DNA from: Comamonas sp. KCTC 72670
Lineage (GTDB): Bacteria > Myxococcota > Myxococcia > Myxococcales > Myxococcaceae
Length of the DNA stretch: 64,000 bases
Direction: 5' to 3'
NCBI GenBank assembly: GCA_014656495.1
Contig: BNCN01000006.1
Coordinates: 186,001-250,000 of the forward strand
Position numbers and translations under genes: made by a program. Numbering within the stretch: position 1 is the first letter of the stretch; each line of letters starts with the position of its first letter. The notes below the pieces were generated by a model. The model was not told the DNA's origin, did not search any database, and saw only the letters and a program-made list of their open reading frames with translations. Shown piece after piece: positions 1 to 10,900 of this stretch.

Positions 1-514
1 GAATCTGAGCCTTCTTCGCCTCTAACTCTTCCGAGGTGACGAGGCCCCTGTCCATCAGCGTCTGCAGGTCCTGCATGGCCTTCACCGGATCCGCCGCGAG
101 CGGCAGGTTTTGAGTCACGACGTCGCTGGGAGGGGCCGTCACGGCCGCGCCCACGATGGCGACCTTGCTCGCGTCGTTCGGGTCGACCTTGACCTTCAGC
201 TGCGCGCCCCTGCTCAGCCACGCGGCGTTCTGATGGCGGCCCAGATGCTCCTTCGCCCGCGCCCGATACGCCGCGCGTCCTCGCGGACGGACCTCCAGGT
301 GCACGTCGAACACGGGGCGGCGATCGATGCGCATGGCCGTGTCGCGCACTTCGAGCACCGTGGCCTCGGCGTCCTCACCGTGCTGGAGCACCCGCTTCGC
401 CGCCGCCAGGTCGCGGAACAAGCCCCCGACGTACCAGACGACCGCGGCCAGGATGCCGCCGACGAGGAGGTAGACGAAGAGCTCGGTGGGCGTCGACGGA
501 AACAGATACGTCAT
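1..514 (-). CDS. Membrane-anchored DUF3592/SHOCT-like protein, partial
   Basis: The frame opens at the ATG at 514 and runs off base 1 without a stop, so the C-terminus is missing; about 171 residues are visible. Residues ~11-33 form one hydrophobic helix that should anchor the protein in the inner membrane. Residues ~45-120 are rich in beta-type segments (ATVLEV, FDVHLEV, LKVKVDP), as in DUF3592-like domains. The last visible residues (DRGLVTSEELEAKKAQ) fit a SHOCT module, a short C-terminal helix pair found in many membrane proteins. No clear Shine-Dalgarno precedes the ATG, and an in-frame GTG lies three codons upstream. Role unknown. Confidence 0.7.
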   Translation of the reverse strand, partial: MTYLFPSTPTELFVYLLVGGILAAVVWYVGGLFRDLAAAKRVLQHGEDAEATVLEVRDTAMRIDRRPVFDVHLEVRPRGRAAYRARAKEHLGRHQNAAWLSRGAQLKVKVDPNDASKVAIVGAAVTAPPSDVVTQNLPLAADPVKAMQDLQTLMDRGLVTSEELEAKKAQI

Positions 515-564
515 GTCGCGCACAGGCTACCACTGGCATGCGACACGTCGGCAGTTCCGGGATG

Positions 565-1338
565 TCACCCCAGCAGCCAGCGCAAGGCCTCTGGCAGCCG
601 GCGTTGCCAGTCGCGCTCGTGATGCTCGCCGCCGGGCTCCAGCACCAGCCGCAGCTCGTGGTCCGCGTAGCCCAAGGCCTGGAGGTGTCGGTGGAAGTCC
701 CGCGTCGCCTCGCCGTAGCGCATGACGTAGCCCACCGGGTCCACGGTCTCCGTGGCGCCCGCGTCCAGGTAGATGCGCGACCACTGCCGCGTGTGCTTGG
801 ACCACTCGGAGAACATCCGGTTCCAGCCCCACATGACGGACGGGGACAGCGCGCCGATGCGGCCGAACTGCTCCGGATGCGTCCAGCCCAGGTGCAGCGA
901 GATGAGGCCGCCCATGGACGCGCCCATCGTCGCCGTCCACTCGGGCCCATGGCGGACGCGGTAGGTGCGTTCGATGTACGGCATCAGCGTGTCGACCAGG
1001 AAGCGCACGTAGGGCGCGGCGCCGGCCGCCACGTTGCTGCGCGGCTCGTCCCACGGCGAGTACTCGGAGAGCCGCTCGTGCGTGGAGTCCACCGCGACGA
1101 TGAGCCACGGCTCCGCCTGGCGCTCCGCCACCAGCCGCTCCATCGTGAGGTTCGCGCACCAGGTGTCGAAGACGGCGGACTCGGGATGGGCGAACACGTT
1201 CTGCCCGTCATGCATGTAGAGGACGGGAAAGGACCTGCCAGGTGAGGTGTCATACGCAGCGGGCGTGTAGATGCGCACCGTGCGCGAGCGCCCCTCATGC
1301 GGGGAAGCGAAGTCTCGGAGGATGTGGACGTAGCCCAT
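565..1338 (-). CDS. Putative alpha/beta-hydrolase esterase (enterochelin-esterase-like)
   Basis: A 257-residue protein from the ATG at 1338. The frame is open further upstream, but that part reads like antisense of the neighbouring regulator and lacks family similarity. The core matches the putative esterase family (PF00756): the strand FPVLYMHDGQNVF, the nucleophile elbow GASMGG (Ser ~140), an acidic residue near IYLDAGATE, and a C-terminal GGEHHERDW supplying the catalytic His. It should hydrolyse carboxylic esters. No signal peptide is apparent, so it is probably cytoplasmic. It is divergent from the EBP gene at 1502. The substrate cannot be inferred. Confidence 0.85.
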   Translation of the reverse strand: MGYVHILRDFASPHEGRSRTVRIYTPAAYDTSPGRSFPVLYMHDGQNVFAHPESAVFDTWCANLTMERLVAERQAEPWLIVAVDSTHERLSEYSPWDEPRSNVAAGAAPYVRFLVDTLMPYIERTYRVRHGPEWTATMGASMGGLISLHLGWTHPEQFGRIGALSPSVMWGWNRMFSEWSKHTRQWSRIYLDAGATETVDPVGYVMRYGEATRDFHRHLQALGYADHELRLVLEPGGEHHERDWQRRLPEALRWLLG

Positions 1339-1501
1339 GGGGTCCGAAGGTTGTCGGCGGCGGGGAGGATAGGCCGTGCCTCCGACGCCAGCCAGCCCCC
1401 AACCCATGGGATTCTCACGACGTTTCCTCGAAGGATGAACCAGCGTTCTTGCTCCCGGAGGTGTAGGCTCAACGGGTATCCCAGGACTCACGCGAATACC
1501 C

Positions 1502-3115
<1,614 letters not shown>

Positions 3116-3122
3116 GGCCGGC

Positions 3123-3164
3123 TGACGCGTCAATCCGAACCTGGTGGGTTCGGTTGACGCGTCA
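3123..3164. promoter_or_regulatory. Paired TGACGCGTCA palindromes, candidate EBP enhancer site
   Basis: Two perfect copies of TGACGCGTCA occupy 3123-3132 and 3155-3164, 32 bp start to start (about three helical turns). Between them CCGAACC and GGTTCGG form a further inverted repeat, making the 42 bp almost fully palindromic. The distal copy begins 104 bp and the proximal copy 72 bp upstream of the -24/-12 element at 3227, a normal distance for EBP binding. It lies just after the EBP stop codon and could also form a hairpin, but there is no T-run, so an enhancer is preferred over a terminator. Confidence 0.7.
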
Positions 3165-3226
3165 GCGTCTCGCCGGGGCGCGGGCCGACAATGCGCTGTC
3201 GAATGAGGCGCCGCCCCCGACCTGGC

Positions 3227-3242
3227 TGGTACGGTGTCTGCA
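3227..3242 (+). promoter_or_regulatory. Sigma-54 (-24/-12) promoter
   Basis: TGGTACGGTGTCTGCA has the invariant GG and GC exactly 10 nt apart and fits the consensus TGGYACRNNNNNTGCW. Transcription should start near 3253, leaving about 54 nt of leader before the ATG at 3307. The equivalent element before the next paralogue is nearly identical. Confidence 0.8.
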
Positions 3243-3306
3243 AATCAGGAAGCGCAGCAATCCCTTACATGGCCCCCAGCGGGGCCTTGCCCAGGAACCC
3301 GTGCCC

Positions 3307-3654
3307 ATGGCCATTGTCACCGTCGTCATCAGCAAGAACAGGGACCTCGTCTACATTCCCAGCAACAGGGTCCGGCACGGGGACACCGTCATCTTCTCGC
3401 TCAACGTCGCCAGCGGGGCCGTGGACGCGACGGTGAACCCGCCCACCTGCCTCCAGGACACGGAGCAGATCACCCTGAACAGCCACTCCCTGCACACCCT
3501 CAACAGCGAACAGCCCGTGGCGGATGGCGCCGCGGTGGGCTCGTATCCGTTCACGGTGCAGGTGCCCACCGAGGAGGTGGCGCGGAAGCACGGGCTCGAA
3601 CTGGAGACGAAGAACGGCAACCTGGACGTGACGACGGACCCGCCGGAGGCCTGA
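3307..3654 (+). CDS. Small beta-rich protein of unknown function, copy 1
   Basis: 115 residues from ATG 3307, with AGGA about 12 nt upstream. The frame is open further upstream, but the paralogue at 3837 begins at the same residues (MAIVTVVI), which fixes the start. It has no signal peptide or membrane segment. Alternating hydrophobic stretches (TVVISKNRDLVYIPS, RHGDTVIFSLNV, GSYPFTVQV) suggest a small all-beta fold, perhaps cupredoxin- or Ig-like, but no copper ligand set is visible. The tail (KNGNLDVTTDPP) is identical between copies. Probably under sigma-54 and EBP control. I recognise no family. Confidence 0.75.
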   Translation: MAIVTVVISKNRDLVYIPSNRVRHGDTVIFSLNVASGAVDATVNPPTCLQDTEQITLNSHSLHTLNSEQPVADGAAVGSYPFTVQVPTEEVARKHGLELETKNGNLDVTTDPPEA

Positions 3655-3661
3655 GCCGCCC

Positions 3662-3703
3662 TGACGTGTCAGACCGGACCTGCTGGGTGGGTTTGACGTG
3701 TCC
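3662..3703. promoter_or_regulatory. Second paired palindrome site (TGACGTGTCA / TGACGTGTCC)
   Basis: TGACGTGTCA at 3662-3671 and TGACGTGTCC at 3694-3703 are again 32 bp apart. They start 103 and 71 bp upstream of the sigma-54 element at 3765, within one base of the geometry of the first site. The intervening segment GACCTGCTGGGTGGG resembles the AACCTGGTGGGTTC of site 1. Confidence 0.7.
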
Positions 3704-3764
3704 AGGGGCCGCGGGAGGAACGCCCCAGAGGGGCTGCTTCGAGGGCATGTGCGCCTGACCTGTC

Positions 3765-3780
3765 TGGTACGGTGCCTGCA
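3765..3780 (+). promoter_or_regulatory. Sigma-54 (-24/-12) promoter
   Basis: TGGTACGGTGCCTGCA differs at one base from the element at 3227 and keeps the GG-N10-GC spacing. It drives the second small paralogue, with a leader of about 45 nt. Confidence 0.8.
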
Positions 3781-3836
3781 ATCCCATCTGGTTGCAGTTC
3801 TTCACCCGCCCCAAAGGGGCACAGGAGCCACGGCCC

Positions 3837-4187
3837 ATGGCCATCGTCACCGTCGTCATCAACAAGTCTGGAAACCTGAGCTACGTCCCCAACAACAAGG
3901 TTCGTCACGGGGACATCGTTCGCTTCGCCATCAACATGGTGGGCGGCGCGTCGAGCGTGACGGTGAATCCCCCCACGTGCCTGGACAACACGGCGTCGTT
4001 CGGCCTGAGCAACACGTCGTTGGCCGCCTCCCTGCGCGACGACCCGGTGTCGGATGGCGCCGCGGTGGGCTCGTATCCGTTCACGGTGGTGGTTGATTCT
4101 TCTCCCGAGGCGAAGAAGCACGGGAGCGAGCTGGAGACGAAGAACGGCAACCTGGACGTGACGACGGACCCGCCCAAGGAGGCGTGA
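3837..4187 (+). CDS. Small beta-rich protein of unknown function, copy 2
   Basis: 116 residues, a tandem paralogue of the protein at 3307. The two share MAIVTVVI, VRHGD, TVNPPTCL, the block GAAVGSYPFTV and the end LETKNGNLDVTTDPP, while the middle has diverged (GGASSV, SFGLSNTSLAASL). One Cys is conserved in both (NPPTCL). No export signal is seen. Each copy has its own sigma-54 promoter and enhancer pair, so the duplication covered the regulatory DNA as well. It ends one base before the convergent kinase gene. Function unknown; a structural or stress-induced cytoplasmic protein is possible. Confidence 0.77.
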   Translation: MAIVTVVINKSGNLSYVPNNKVRHGDIVRFAINMVGGASSVTVNPPTCLDNTASFGLSNTSLAASLRDDPVSDGAAVGSYPFTVVVDSSPEAKKHGSELETKNGNLDVTTDPPKEA

Positions 4188-4188
4188 T

Positions 4189-7100
4189 TCAGGGCGTGGG
4201 AGGGCCGGCCAGCGGGTCGCGAGCCGTGGGGAGCCGGCCCCTCCATTCCAATTCCAGGTGGGGGTTGCGGGCCAGTGCCTGCCGCAACACCTCCTGGCCC
4301 TCGAGGCGCCACGTTTGCCGTTGCTCTGCGGAGGCGGAGGTCTCCGCGAGCGCGAGCAAGGCGCTGGCTCGAAGCGCCTGCGCCCGGGCCCACCCCGGCC
4401 GGTCCGCGAGGACCTCCGTCACCCGCGCCAGCCCTTCGTTCAGCAGCGGCGTCGCGTCCTCGCCTCGCTGCTGACGCCAGCCGGCCCACGCGAAGTGGAA
4501 CCGCGCGGCGGCGAGCCGGTAGTCGTGCCGCCGGGGCTCCAGGGCCAGGGCTTGTTGGAAGGCCTGGGCCGCCAGCTCGAAGTCGGCGTCCCGCGCCGCG
4601 CCTCTCCGCGCCAACCAGCGCGCCTTGAGGGCCCGGACCTCGCCGGTGTTGCGCCACGCGTGCCCCTGACGTGGGTTCAGCGTCGTCGCGCGCGTCAGGG
4701 CGTCCTCGGCCTTCACCAGCTCCGCCTTCGGGTCGCCCTGGGTGTCCAGGCTCCAGGCCGCCAGCAGCGTCTGCACGCGGCCCAGGTTGGCCCACAGGTC
4801 CGCGTCCGTGGGCTGGAGCGCCAGCGCCTGCCGGTAGGCCTCCTCCGCGGCGCGGCCACTCGGGACGGGGTTCTCCCGGCGTGCCGTCTGGAAGGTGGCG
4901 CGCAGCGTCCAGACCTCGCCGAGGTTGTTGTGGGCGTACACCTGCTTGGGCGCCAGCGTCCGGGCCTCCTCGAAGGCCGCTTGTGCCTGCTGGAGCAGGG
5001 GCTCGGAGTCACCGCCGTCCTCCCAGCGCTGCTCGGCCTGCCACAGCAGCGCCGCGCCCAGCCCGTTGTGGAGCGGAGGCAGCTTCGCGTTGATGCCCAG
5101 CCCCTGCCGGAAGAGGGCCAGGGCCTGCTCCAGGTCCGCCTCGTGAGGCTCGCCGTGGTTGGCGCGCCAGCGGGCGAGCTGCTCGGAGATTTCCGCCCCC
5201 CGGAAGCAGGCCACGACGTTGCCCGGGTTGAGGGCCAGCGCCTTCGCGAGCGCGTCCCGGGCCCGCGTCAGGTCGCCCCCTGCGTCAGCGGCGCCTGGCG
5301 TCGAGGCGCGCCTGCGCAGCGCGGTGCCCAGGTTGATCCACGCGTCCGCCTGGTTCTCCCGCACGCTGATGGCGGCGAGGTACGCGTCAATCGCCTTGCC
5401 CTGGTGCTCCAGCGGGTCCACGCCGCGCTCGGCCTCGGCGTCCGCCCAGACCTGGTAGGTCAGGCCGAGGTTGGCGTGGAAGGCATAGTCGCGCTCCTCG
5501 GGGCGCAGGCGCTCGAAGGCCTCGATGGACAGCCGGAGCGGCTCGGCCGGGTCCTGCCCGCGCTCCTGCCGGTAGCGGGCCCACAGCCGGTAGGAGATGG
5601 CCAGCTCCAGGGCCACGCGGTCGCTGGGGGGCGCCAGCGTGAGGGCCTCGCGCGCGGCGAGGATGGACTTCTCCAGCAGCGGCTCCGCGTCCTCGCGCCC
5701 CTGGTTGATGCGCTGCTCCGCGAGCCGGCGGTGCAGGCGCGCCATGACGACCAGCGAGCGGTGGTGGTCCGGCGCCGCGGTGAGCGCGTGGGAGGCGGCC
5801 TCCACGCCGCGCTCGTAGTGGGGGAGCACATCGCCCTCGCCGTAGAGCGCCATCACCATGGCGGCCAGTTCCAGGCGCGCCAGCACGTAGTGGCCCGTGG
5901 GCTGGCTCTCCGCGGTGGCGATGGCGGTGGCATAGGCGCGGCGCCCCGCGTCCAGGTCCTCCTGCGAGCCCGCCTTGTCGCCCTGGTGCCAGCGCTGCGT
6001 GGCGCGCGCGAGCAGCACGTCGCCTTGCAGCAGCGGCGCCTCGTAGAACCAGGGCTGCGCGCGGCCCATGGCCTCCAGTTGGGTGAGGGCCTCCTCGTGA
6101 CGGCCTTCGTAGAAGGCGAACAGCGCCTTCACGTAGAGCGGCGGCACGGGGACGTCGGGGCCCTCCGCCTGCCGCAGGTAGGCCAGGGCCGGGTCGCGGA
6201 AGTGCTGCTCCAGCTCCTTGCGGCGGAGCTCCCGCTGCTCGGGGCTGCGGCGCTCCACGTCCAGCAGGAGCCGCTCCTGGTAGAGGTCTCCCAGCACCTG
6301 CGCCAGCGCCCAGGCCACGCGGGGTTCTCGGTAGCCCTGGGCCCAGGCGGCCTCCAGCCGGGTGCGCGCGGCCTCGCGGTCATCCAGGACGAGCAGCGCG
6401 CGGCCCAGGGCGTACTGGCCGGGGCCCAGCGCGTGGGGGCCGGCTTCCCGCACCTCGGCCTCCAGCGCGTCCATGCTGGCGCGCAGCTCGCGCCGGTCCT
6501 CGCGCGTGTCGTGCAGCCGGGACAGGGCGGAGTAGCGCGCCGACGCCTCGATCCGCTCCACGCGTTCGGTGAAGCGCCGCGTGAGGCGCTCGCGTTCGGC
6601 CACCTCGCCGCGCGCGACGGCCGCCTGCACCAGCGCGAGCAGCACCACCGTCAGCGCGGTGGAGCCCAGCGTCAGCGCCACCCGGTGCTTGCGGACCTTC
6701 CTGCGCAAGCGGTAGCCCAGCCCGGGGCGCGCGAGCACGGGCTCGCCGTCGAGGAACCGCTGCAGGTCCTCCGCCAGCGCCCGCGCCGAGTCGTAGCGGG
6801 CGGGCCGCTGCTTCTCCAGGCACTTGAGGACGATGGCCTCCACATCCGACGGGATGTCCGCGTCGAGCGCGCGCGGTGGCACCGGCTCCTCGTTCTGGAG
6901 CCGGGTGATGACCTCCACCTCGGTGGTGCCGGTGAAGGGGGGCCGGCCGGTGAGGAGGGAGTAGAGCGTGGCGCCCAGCGCGTAGATGTCCGCGCGCCGG
7001 TCCAGGCGGGACACCTCGCCGCGGGCCTGCTCCGGCGCCATGTAGTGGGGCGTGCCCTGGACGGCGTTGGGCGCGGCGCCTTCCTCGCGCCAGTCGCGCG

Positions 7101-7863
7101 CCAGACCGAAGTCCATGACGAAGGGCGCCAGCCCGCCGTCCGGGGTGCGCTCCACCAGGATGTTGCCGGGCTTGATGTCGCGGTGGATGAGCCCCGCGCC
7201 GTGGGCGGCGTGCACGCCCTCCGCGGCCTGCCTCAGGAGGAGGACCTTCTGCTCCAGCGTCAGCGTGCGGGCGAGCTGGCCCAGCGGCTGCCCGTCCACG
7301 AAGCGCATGGCGATGTAGCCCCGGCCGCGCGCCTCGCCGACCTCGTACACCTCGCACACGCGCTCGTGCCGGACGCGGGCCTGGGCGCGGGCCTCGGAGA
7401 GGAAGCGCCGCGCCAGCTCGGGGTCGTCCCCGCGCACGAACTTCAGCGCCACGTTGCGCCGGAGCATCGGGTCGTACGCCAGGAACACGCGGCCCATGCC
7501 GCCCTGGCCCAGGAAGCGCACGGACTGGTAGCGGTCCCAATCCGGAATGGGGAAGGTGGCTTCGTCCGGCTCGCTGCGGGCCACCGGCGGCGCGACGCCC
7601 GGGGTGACGGGGGTCAGCGTGGCGGCCTCGAGCGGGCGGGCGGCGCCCGGGTCGGTGCTGTCGGCGGAGAGCTCCCCGCGCAGCGCCGCCACCGAGTCCT
7701 CGGAGATCCGGCCCCGTTCGCGCAGCAGGTCCAGGGGGCCACGCCGCAGACGCAGGGCTTCTTCACGCAGGGCCTCGGCCTCCTCACCGGAGAGCAGCCC
7801 TTCGTCCATCGCGAGGAGGAGCTCCTCCTCGTACGTCTCACTCAGTCGCCCCGCCACGTGCAC
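4189..7863 (-). CDS. Transmembrane Ser/Thr protein kinase with long TPR region
   Basis: About 1,224 residues from a GTG at 7863 (a second GTG lies two codons on). Residues ~5-60 are a charged helical region. A complete Hanks-type kinase domain follows: glycine loop GQGGMGRVF (~118), ATP lysine in VALKFV (~138), catalytic HRDIKPGN (~228) and DFG (~249), so it should be active. A single membrane helix near 391-410 is followed by roughly 800 residues of TPR-like helical repeats with many WA.LG..Y patterns, a likely partner-binding platform. It is convergent with the small paralogues and follows the terminator of the cysteine-rich gene. Kinases of this type often feed FHA-bearing EBPs, and one is encoded 1.1 kb away; that link is inferred. 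Confidence 0.9.
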   Translation of the reverse strand: MHVAGRLSETYEEELLLAMDEGLLSGEEAEALREEALRLRRGPLDLLRERGRISEDSVAALRGELSADSTDPGAARPLEAATLTPVTPGVAPPVARSEPDEATFPIPDWDRYQSVRFLGQGGMGRVFLAYDPMLRRNVALKFVRGDDPELARRFLSEARAQARVRHERVCEVYEVGEARGRGYIAMRFVDGQPLGQLARTLTLEQKVLLLRQAAEGVHAAHGAGLIHRDIKPGNILVERTPDGGLAPFVMDFGLARDWREEGAAPNAVQGTPHYMAPEQARGEVSRLDRRADIYALGATLYSLLTGRPPFTGTTEVEVITRLQNEEPVPPRALDADIPSDVEAIVLKCLEKQRPARYDSARALAEDLQRFLDGEPVLARPGLGYRLRRKVRKHRVALTLGSTALTVVLLALVQAAVARGEVAERERLTRRFTERVERIEASARYSALSRLHDTREDRRELRASMDALEAEVREAGPHALGPGQYALGRALLVLDDREAARTRLEAAWAQGYREPRVAWALAQVLGDLYQERLLLDVERRSPEQRELRRKELEQHFRDPALAYLRQAEGPDVPVPPLYVKALFAFYEGRHEEALTQLEAMGRAQPWFYEAPLLQGDVLLARATQRWHQGDKAGSQEDLDAGRRAYATAIATAESQPTGHYVLARLELAAMVMALYGEGDVLPHYERGVEAASHALTAAPDHHRSLVVMARLHRRLAEQRINQGREDAEPLLEKSILAAREALTLAPPSDRVALELAISYRLWARYRQERGQDPAEPLRLSIEAFERLRPEERDYAFHANLGLTYQVWADAEAERGVDPLEHQGKAIDAYLAAISVRENQADAWINLGTALRRRASTPGAADAGGDLTRARDALAKALALNPGNVVACFRGAEISEQLARWRANHGEPHEADLEQALALFRQGLGINAKLPPLHNGLGAALLWQAEQRWEDGGDSEPLLQQAQAAFEEARTLAPKQVYAHNNLGEVWTLRATFQTARRENPVPSGRAAEEAYRQALALQPTDADLWANLGRVQTLLAAWSLDTQGDPKAELVKAEDALTRATTLNPRQGHAWRNTGEVRALKARWLARRGAARDADFELAAQAFQQALALEPRRHDYRLAAARFHFAWAGWRQQRGEDATPLLNEGLARVTEVLADRPGWARAQALRASALLALAETSASAEQRQTWRLEGQEVLRQALARNPHLELEWRGRLPTARDPLAGPPTP

Positions 7864-7897
7864 GGCCCCAGCATACGGGCTGGCGCGTGGCCGGGGG

Positions 7898-7965
7898 AAA
7901 AACCGCCGGGAGGCCCACGAGGCCGGCGGAAGGCCCCGAAGGGGGAGGTGTGGGCCTCCCGGCGG
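7898..7965 (-). terminator. Intrinsic terminator of the OmpA/cysteine-rich operon
   Basis: A perfect 16-bp stem (arms 7950-7965 and 7903-7918) with a 31-nt loop is followed on the minus strand by five T residues at 7898-7902. It lies between the stop of the cysteine-rich gene and the kinase start and should insulate the two. Confidence 0.85.
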
Positions 7966-7985
7966 AAAGTCGTAGCGGACGGCCC

Positions 7986-10900
7986 TTAGTCGCGCTTGCG
8001 CCGACGCAGGGCGAGCAGGCTCAGCAGTGGCAACCAGGACACGCCAGGCGCCGCGCTGCAGCCACCACCCGCGAAGGCCCGCGTGAGCTCCACCCGCCAC
8101 GAGTACACCGCGGGCGTGGAGTCCACGTTGCCGGCCCGGTCCGTGGCCCGGACGCGCAGGGTGTTCTGTCCCTCGCCGACGTCGTAGCTGTCACGGCAGG
8201 GCTCGAAGGGGCCGCCGTTGAGGCTGCACTCGTAGGTGGCGCCATCCTCGTTCGAGCCGTACTCGAACGCGGCCGTCCGGCTCTCGCTGCGCGCGGGAGG
8301 CGTGCGCGAGATGAACGTGTCCGGCTCCTGCGTGTCGATGATTAGCTCGCTGGGGGCGGAAGGCGCGCTGGCGGGGCCCGAGCCCGCGGTGGCGGTGGCC
8401 GTCAGCGTGTGCGGTCCGTCCGGGAGCGGCTGGGACGGCGTGCAGGTCCACTGGCCCACGTCGTTCGTGGTCGTGGTGCACACCGCCGTGTCGCCCGAGT
8501 ACACCGTCACCACCGTGCCCGGCGCCGACGTACCGCTGATGGGCGGCGTCGCGTCGTTCGTCAGCGTGCCGTTGGGAGGACCGGTGATGACCGGCGGCTC
8601 CGTGGCCGTCCCGCCCAGGTCGACCGTGAAGCTCACGGGCGCGGAGGTGGGGCTGGGGCTGCCGCCCGGCGGCGTGCCGGTGGCCGTCACCGTGTGCGGG
8701 CCCTCGGGCAGGGGCGTGGTGGGCGTGCAGCTCCACTGGCCCGAGGCATCGGCCGTGGCGGTGCAGAGGACCGTTCCGCCCTCGTACACCGTCACCAGGT
8801 CGCCCGGCGTGGCCGTGCCGTTCAGCACCGGCGTCTGGGTATCCACGACGGTGCCCGGCGCGGGGCCGGTGATGACCGGCGCGGAGGGGGCTCCGGTGTC
8901 GACGATGAAGTCCACGGACGTGGTGGTCCGCGGCGCGCCCGGGAGGTCGGCCGTGACGACCGCCGTGTGCTGGCCTTCGTCGAGGTCGCCCGGCAGCGGG
9001 CAGGACCAGCTCCCTGATGCGTCGGCGACGACCGTGCAGATGGGCGCGGGGGCACCGTCCACATACACGTTGATGGTGGCGCCCGGCGTGGCCGTGCCCT
9101 CGATGTCCGTGCCCGCGGTGCCACCCGGCGTGGGCGTGGTGATGACGGGAGAACGCTGGCAGATGGACAGCGCGTCCACGCGGTACGTCACCGCGCTGTT
9201 GTTGGTGTGGCGCGCGCAGTCGATGCTCACCAGCGCCATGCGCACATCGCCGGTGGCGGCCGTGAAGTCACCGGACACCGGGAAGCCGAGCGCGATGGCA
9301 TCGGCTCGCGTGGCGGAGCCGGTGGGCGTGCGGCCCAACGAGAACGCCTGCACCTGCGTGCCCGGGTTGGCGTTGACGCCGATGATGCCCGGGTACCAGT
9401 GGGGGGACCCGTAGTTCGCGGCGCCCGACACGTAGCGGACGCGGTAGCGGCCCGGGACGCCCAGCGCGGCCTGGATGGAACTGGCGGGCAGGGCGGGGGC
9501 GTCGATTTCCGTCACCTGCGTGCAGTGCGTCTGACCCTGGAGGCTGAGGAACACCCGCGTGTCCGCCGTCTGGCACGCGAAGCCGCCTTCCACCTGGCAG
9601 GTGGCCGAGCAGCCGTCGCCGTTGGCGGTGTTGCCGTCGTCGCAGGCCTCGCTGTTCGCCTTGATGCCGTCACCGCACGTCACGGCGCACACGGACGGGG
9701 TGCCCGTGCAGCCGTAGCCGGCCTCGATGGCGCAACCGGGCGAGCAGCCATCACCCGCCAGGGTGTTGCCGTCGTCGCAGTGCTCGCCCTCGTCGAGCGC
9801 GCCGTTGCCGCAGGAGCCGGGGGTGACGCAGGTGTTGGTGTCAGGGCTGCAGACGCCGCTCTCGCAGACGCCGGACGCGTTGCAGGACTGGCCGTCCTCC
9901 AGGAGGCAGCGCGAGGAGCAGCCGTCGCCGTTCTCCAGGTTGCCGTCGTCACACGCCTCGCCGCCGACGCGGACGCCGTCGCCGCAGGTGGTGGTGCAGG
10001 TGCTGGGCGCGCCGCTGCACGCGTAGCCATTCTCCACGCGGCAGTTGGCGGAGCAGCCGTCGCCGTTGGTGGTGTTGCCGTCGTCGCAGGCCTCGCCGCT
10101 GTCCACCGTGCCGTTGCCGCAGGTGTTGAAGCACACCGTGCCCGTGCCAGGGCAGCTCCAGCCCGGCTCCACGGCGCAGGTGTTGGAGCAGCCGTCACCG
10201 TTGACGGTGTTGCCGTCGTCGCACGCCTCGGTGCCGGCGCGGACGCCGTCGCCGCAGATGGTGGCGCAGGTGCTGGGCGCGCCGCTGCACGTGTAGCCGG
10301 TCTCCACGCGGCAGCCCGAGGAGCAGCCGTCGCCGTTGGCGGTGTTGCCGTCGTCACACGTCTCGTTCGAGTCCAGCACGCCGTTGCCGCAGCTCGCGAC
10401 GCACACGGACGGACCGGAGGCCGGCGCGCTGCACGCGTACCCTTCCTCCACGCGGCACTCGGTGCTGCAGCCGTCCGCGGGGTCCAGGTTGCCGTCATCA
10501 CACTGCTCGCCCGGGTCCACGTCGCCGTTGCCGCAGGTGGCCACGCAGGCCTGGCCCGGGGTGGGGCAGGCATAGCCCAGCTCCAGGGTGCAGGCGTTGG
10601 AGCAGCCATCGCCCAGGGTGGTGTTGCCGTCGTCGCACAGCTCGCCCGGGTCCAGCCGGCCGTTGCCGCACAGCGGAGCGCAGTTGGACGGGGCGCCCTG
10701 GCACTCGTAGCCGCGCTCGATGCGGCACGCCGCGGAGCAGCCATCCGAGTCGAAGTTGTTGCCGTCGTCACACTGCTCGCCGGGGTCGATGGCGCCGTTG
10801 CCACACGTGGTGACACAGGCCTGGCCCGGGGTGGGGCAGGCGTAGCCGGGCTCCACGCGGCAGCTCGCGTTGCAGCCGTCGCCGGCCGTGCTGTTGCCGT

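Noticed and set aside
3116..3170. The large palindrome after the FHA-type EBP as an intrinsic terminator
   Set aside because: There is no T-run, and the same palindromic halves with the same spacing recur upstream of two other promoters, so an enhancer fits better.
4258..7989. A plus-strand open frame of 1,243 codons opposite the Ser/Thr kinase
   Set aside because: It is the mirror of the kinase gene: high GC at third positions suppresses stops on the other strand. The minus strand has full kinase motifs; this frame has none and is Arg/Gly/Leu-biased.
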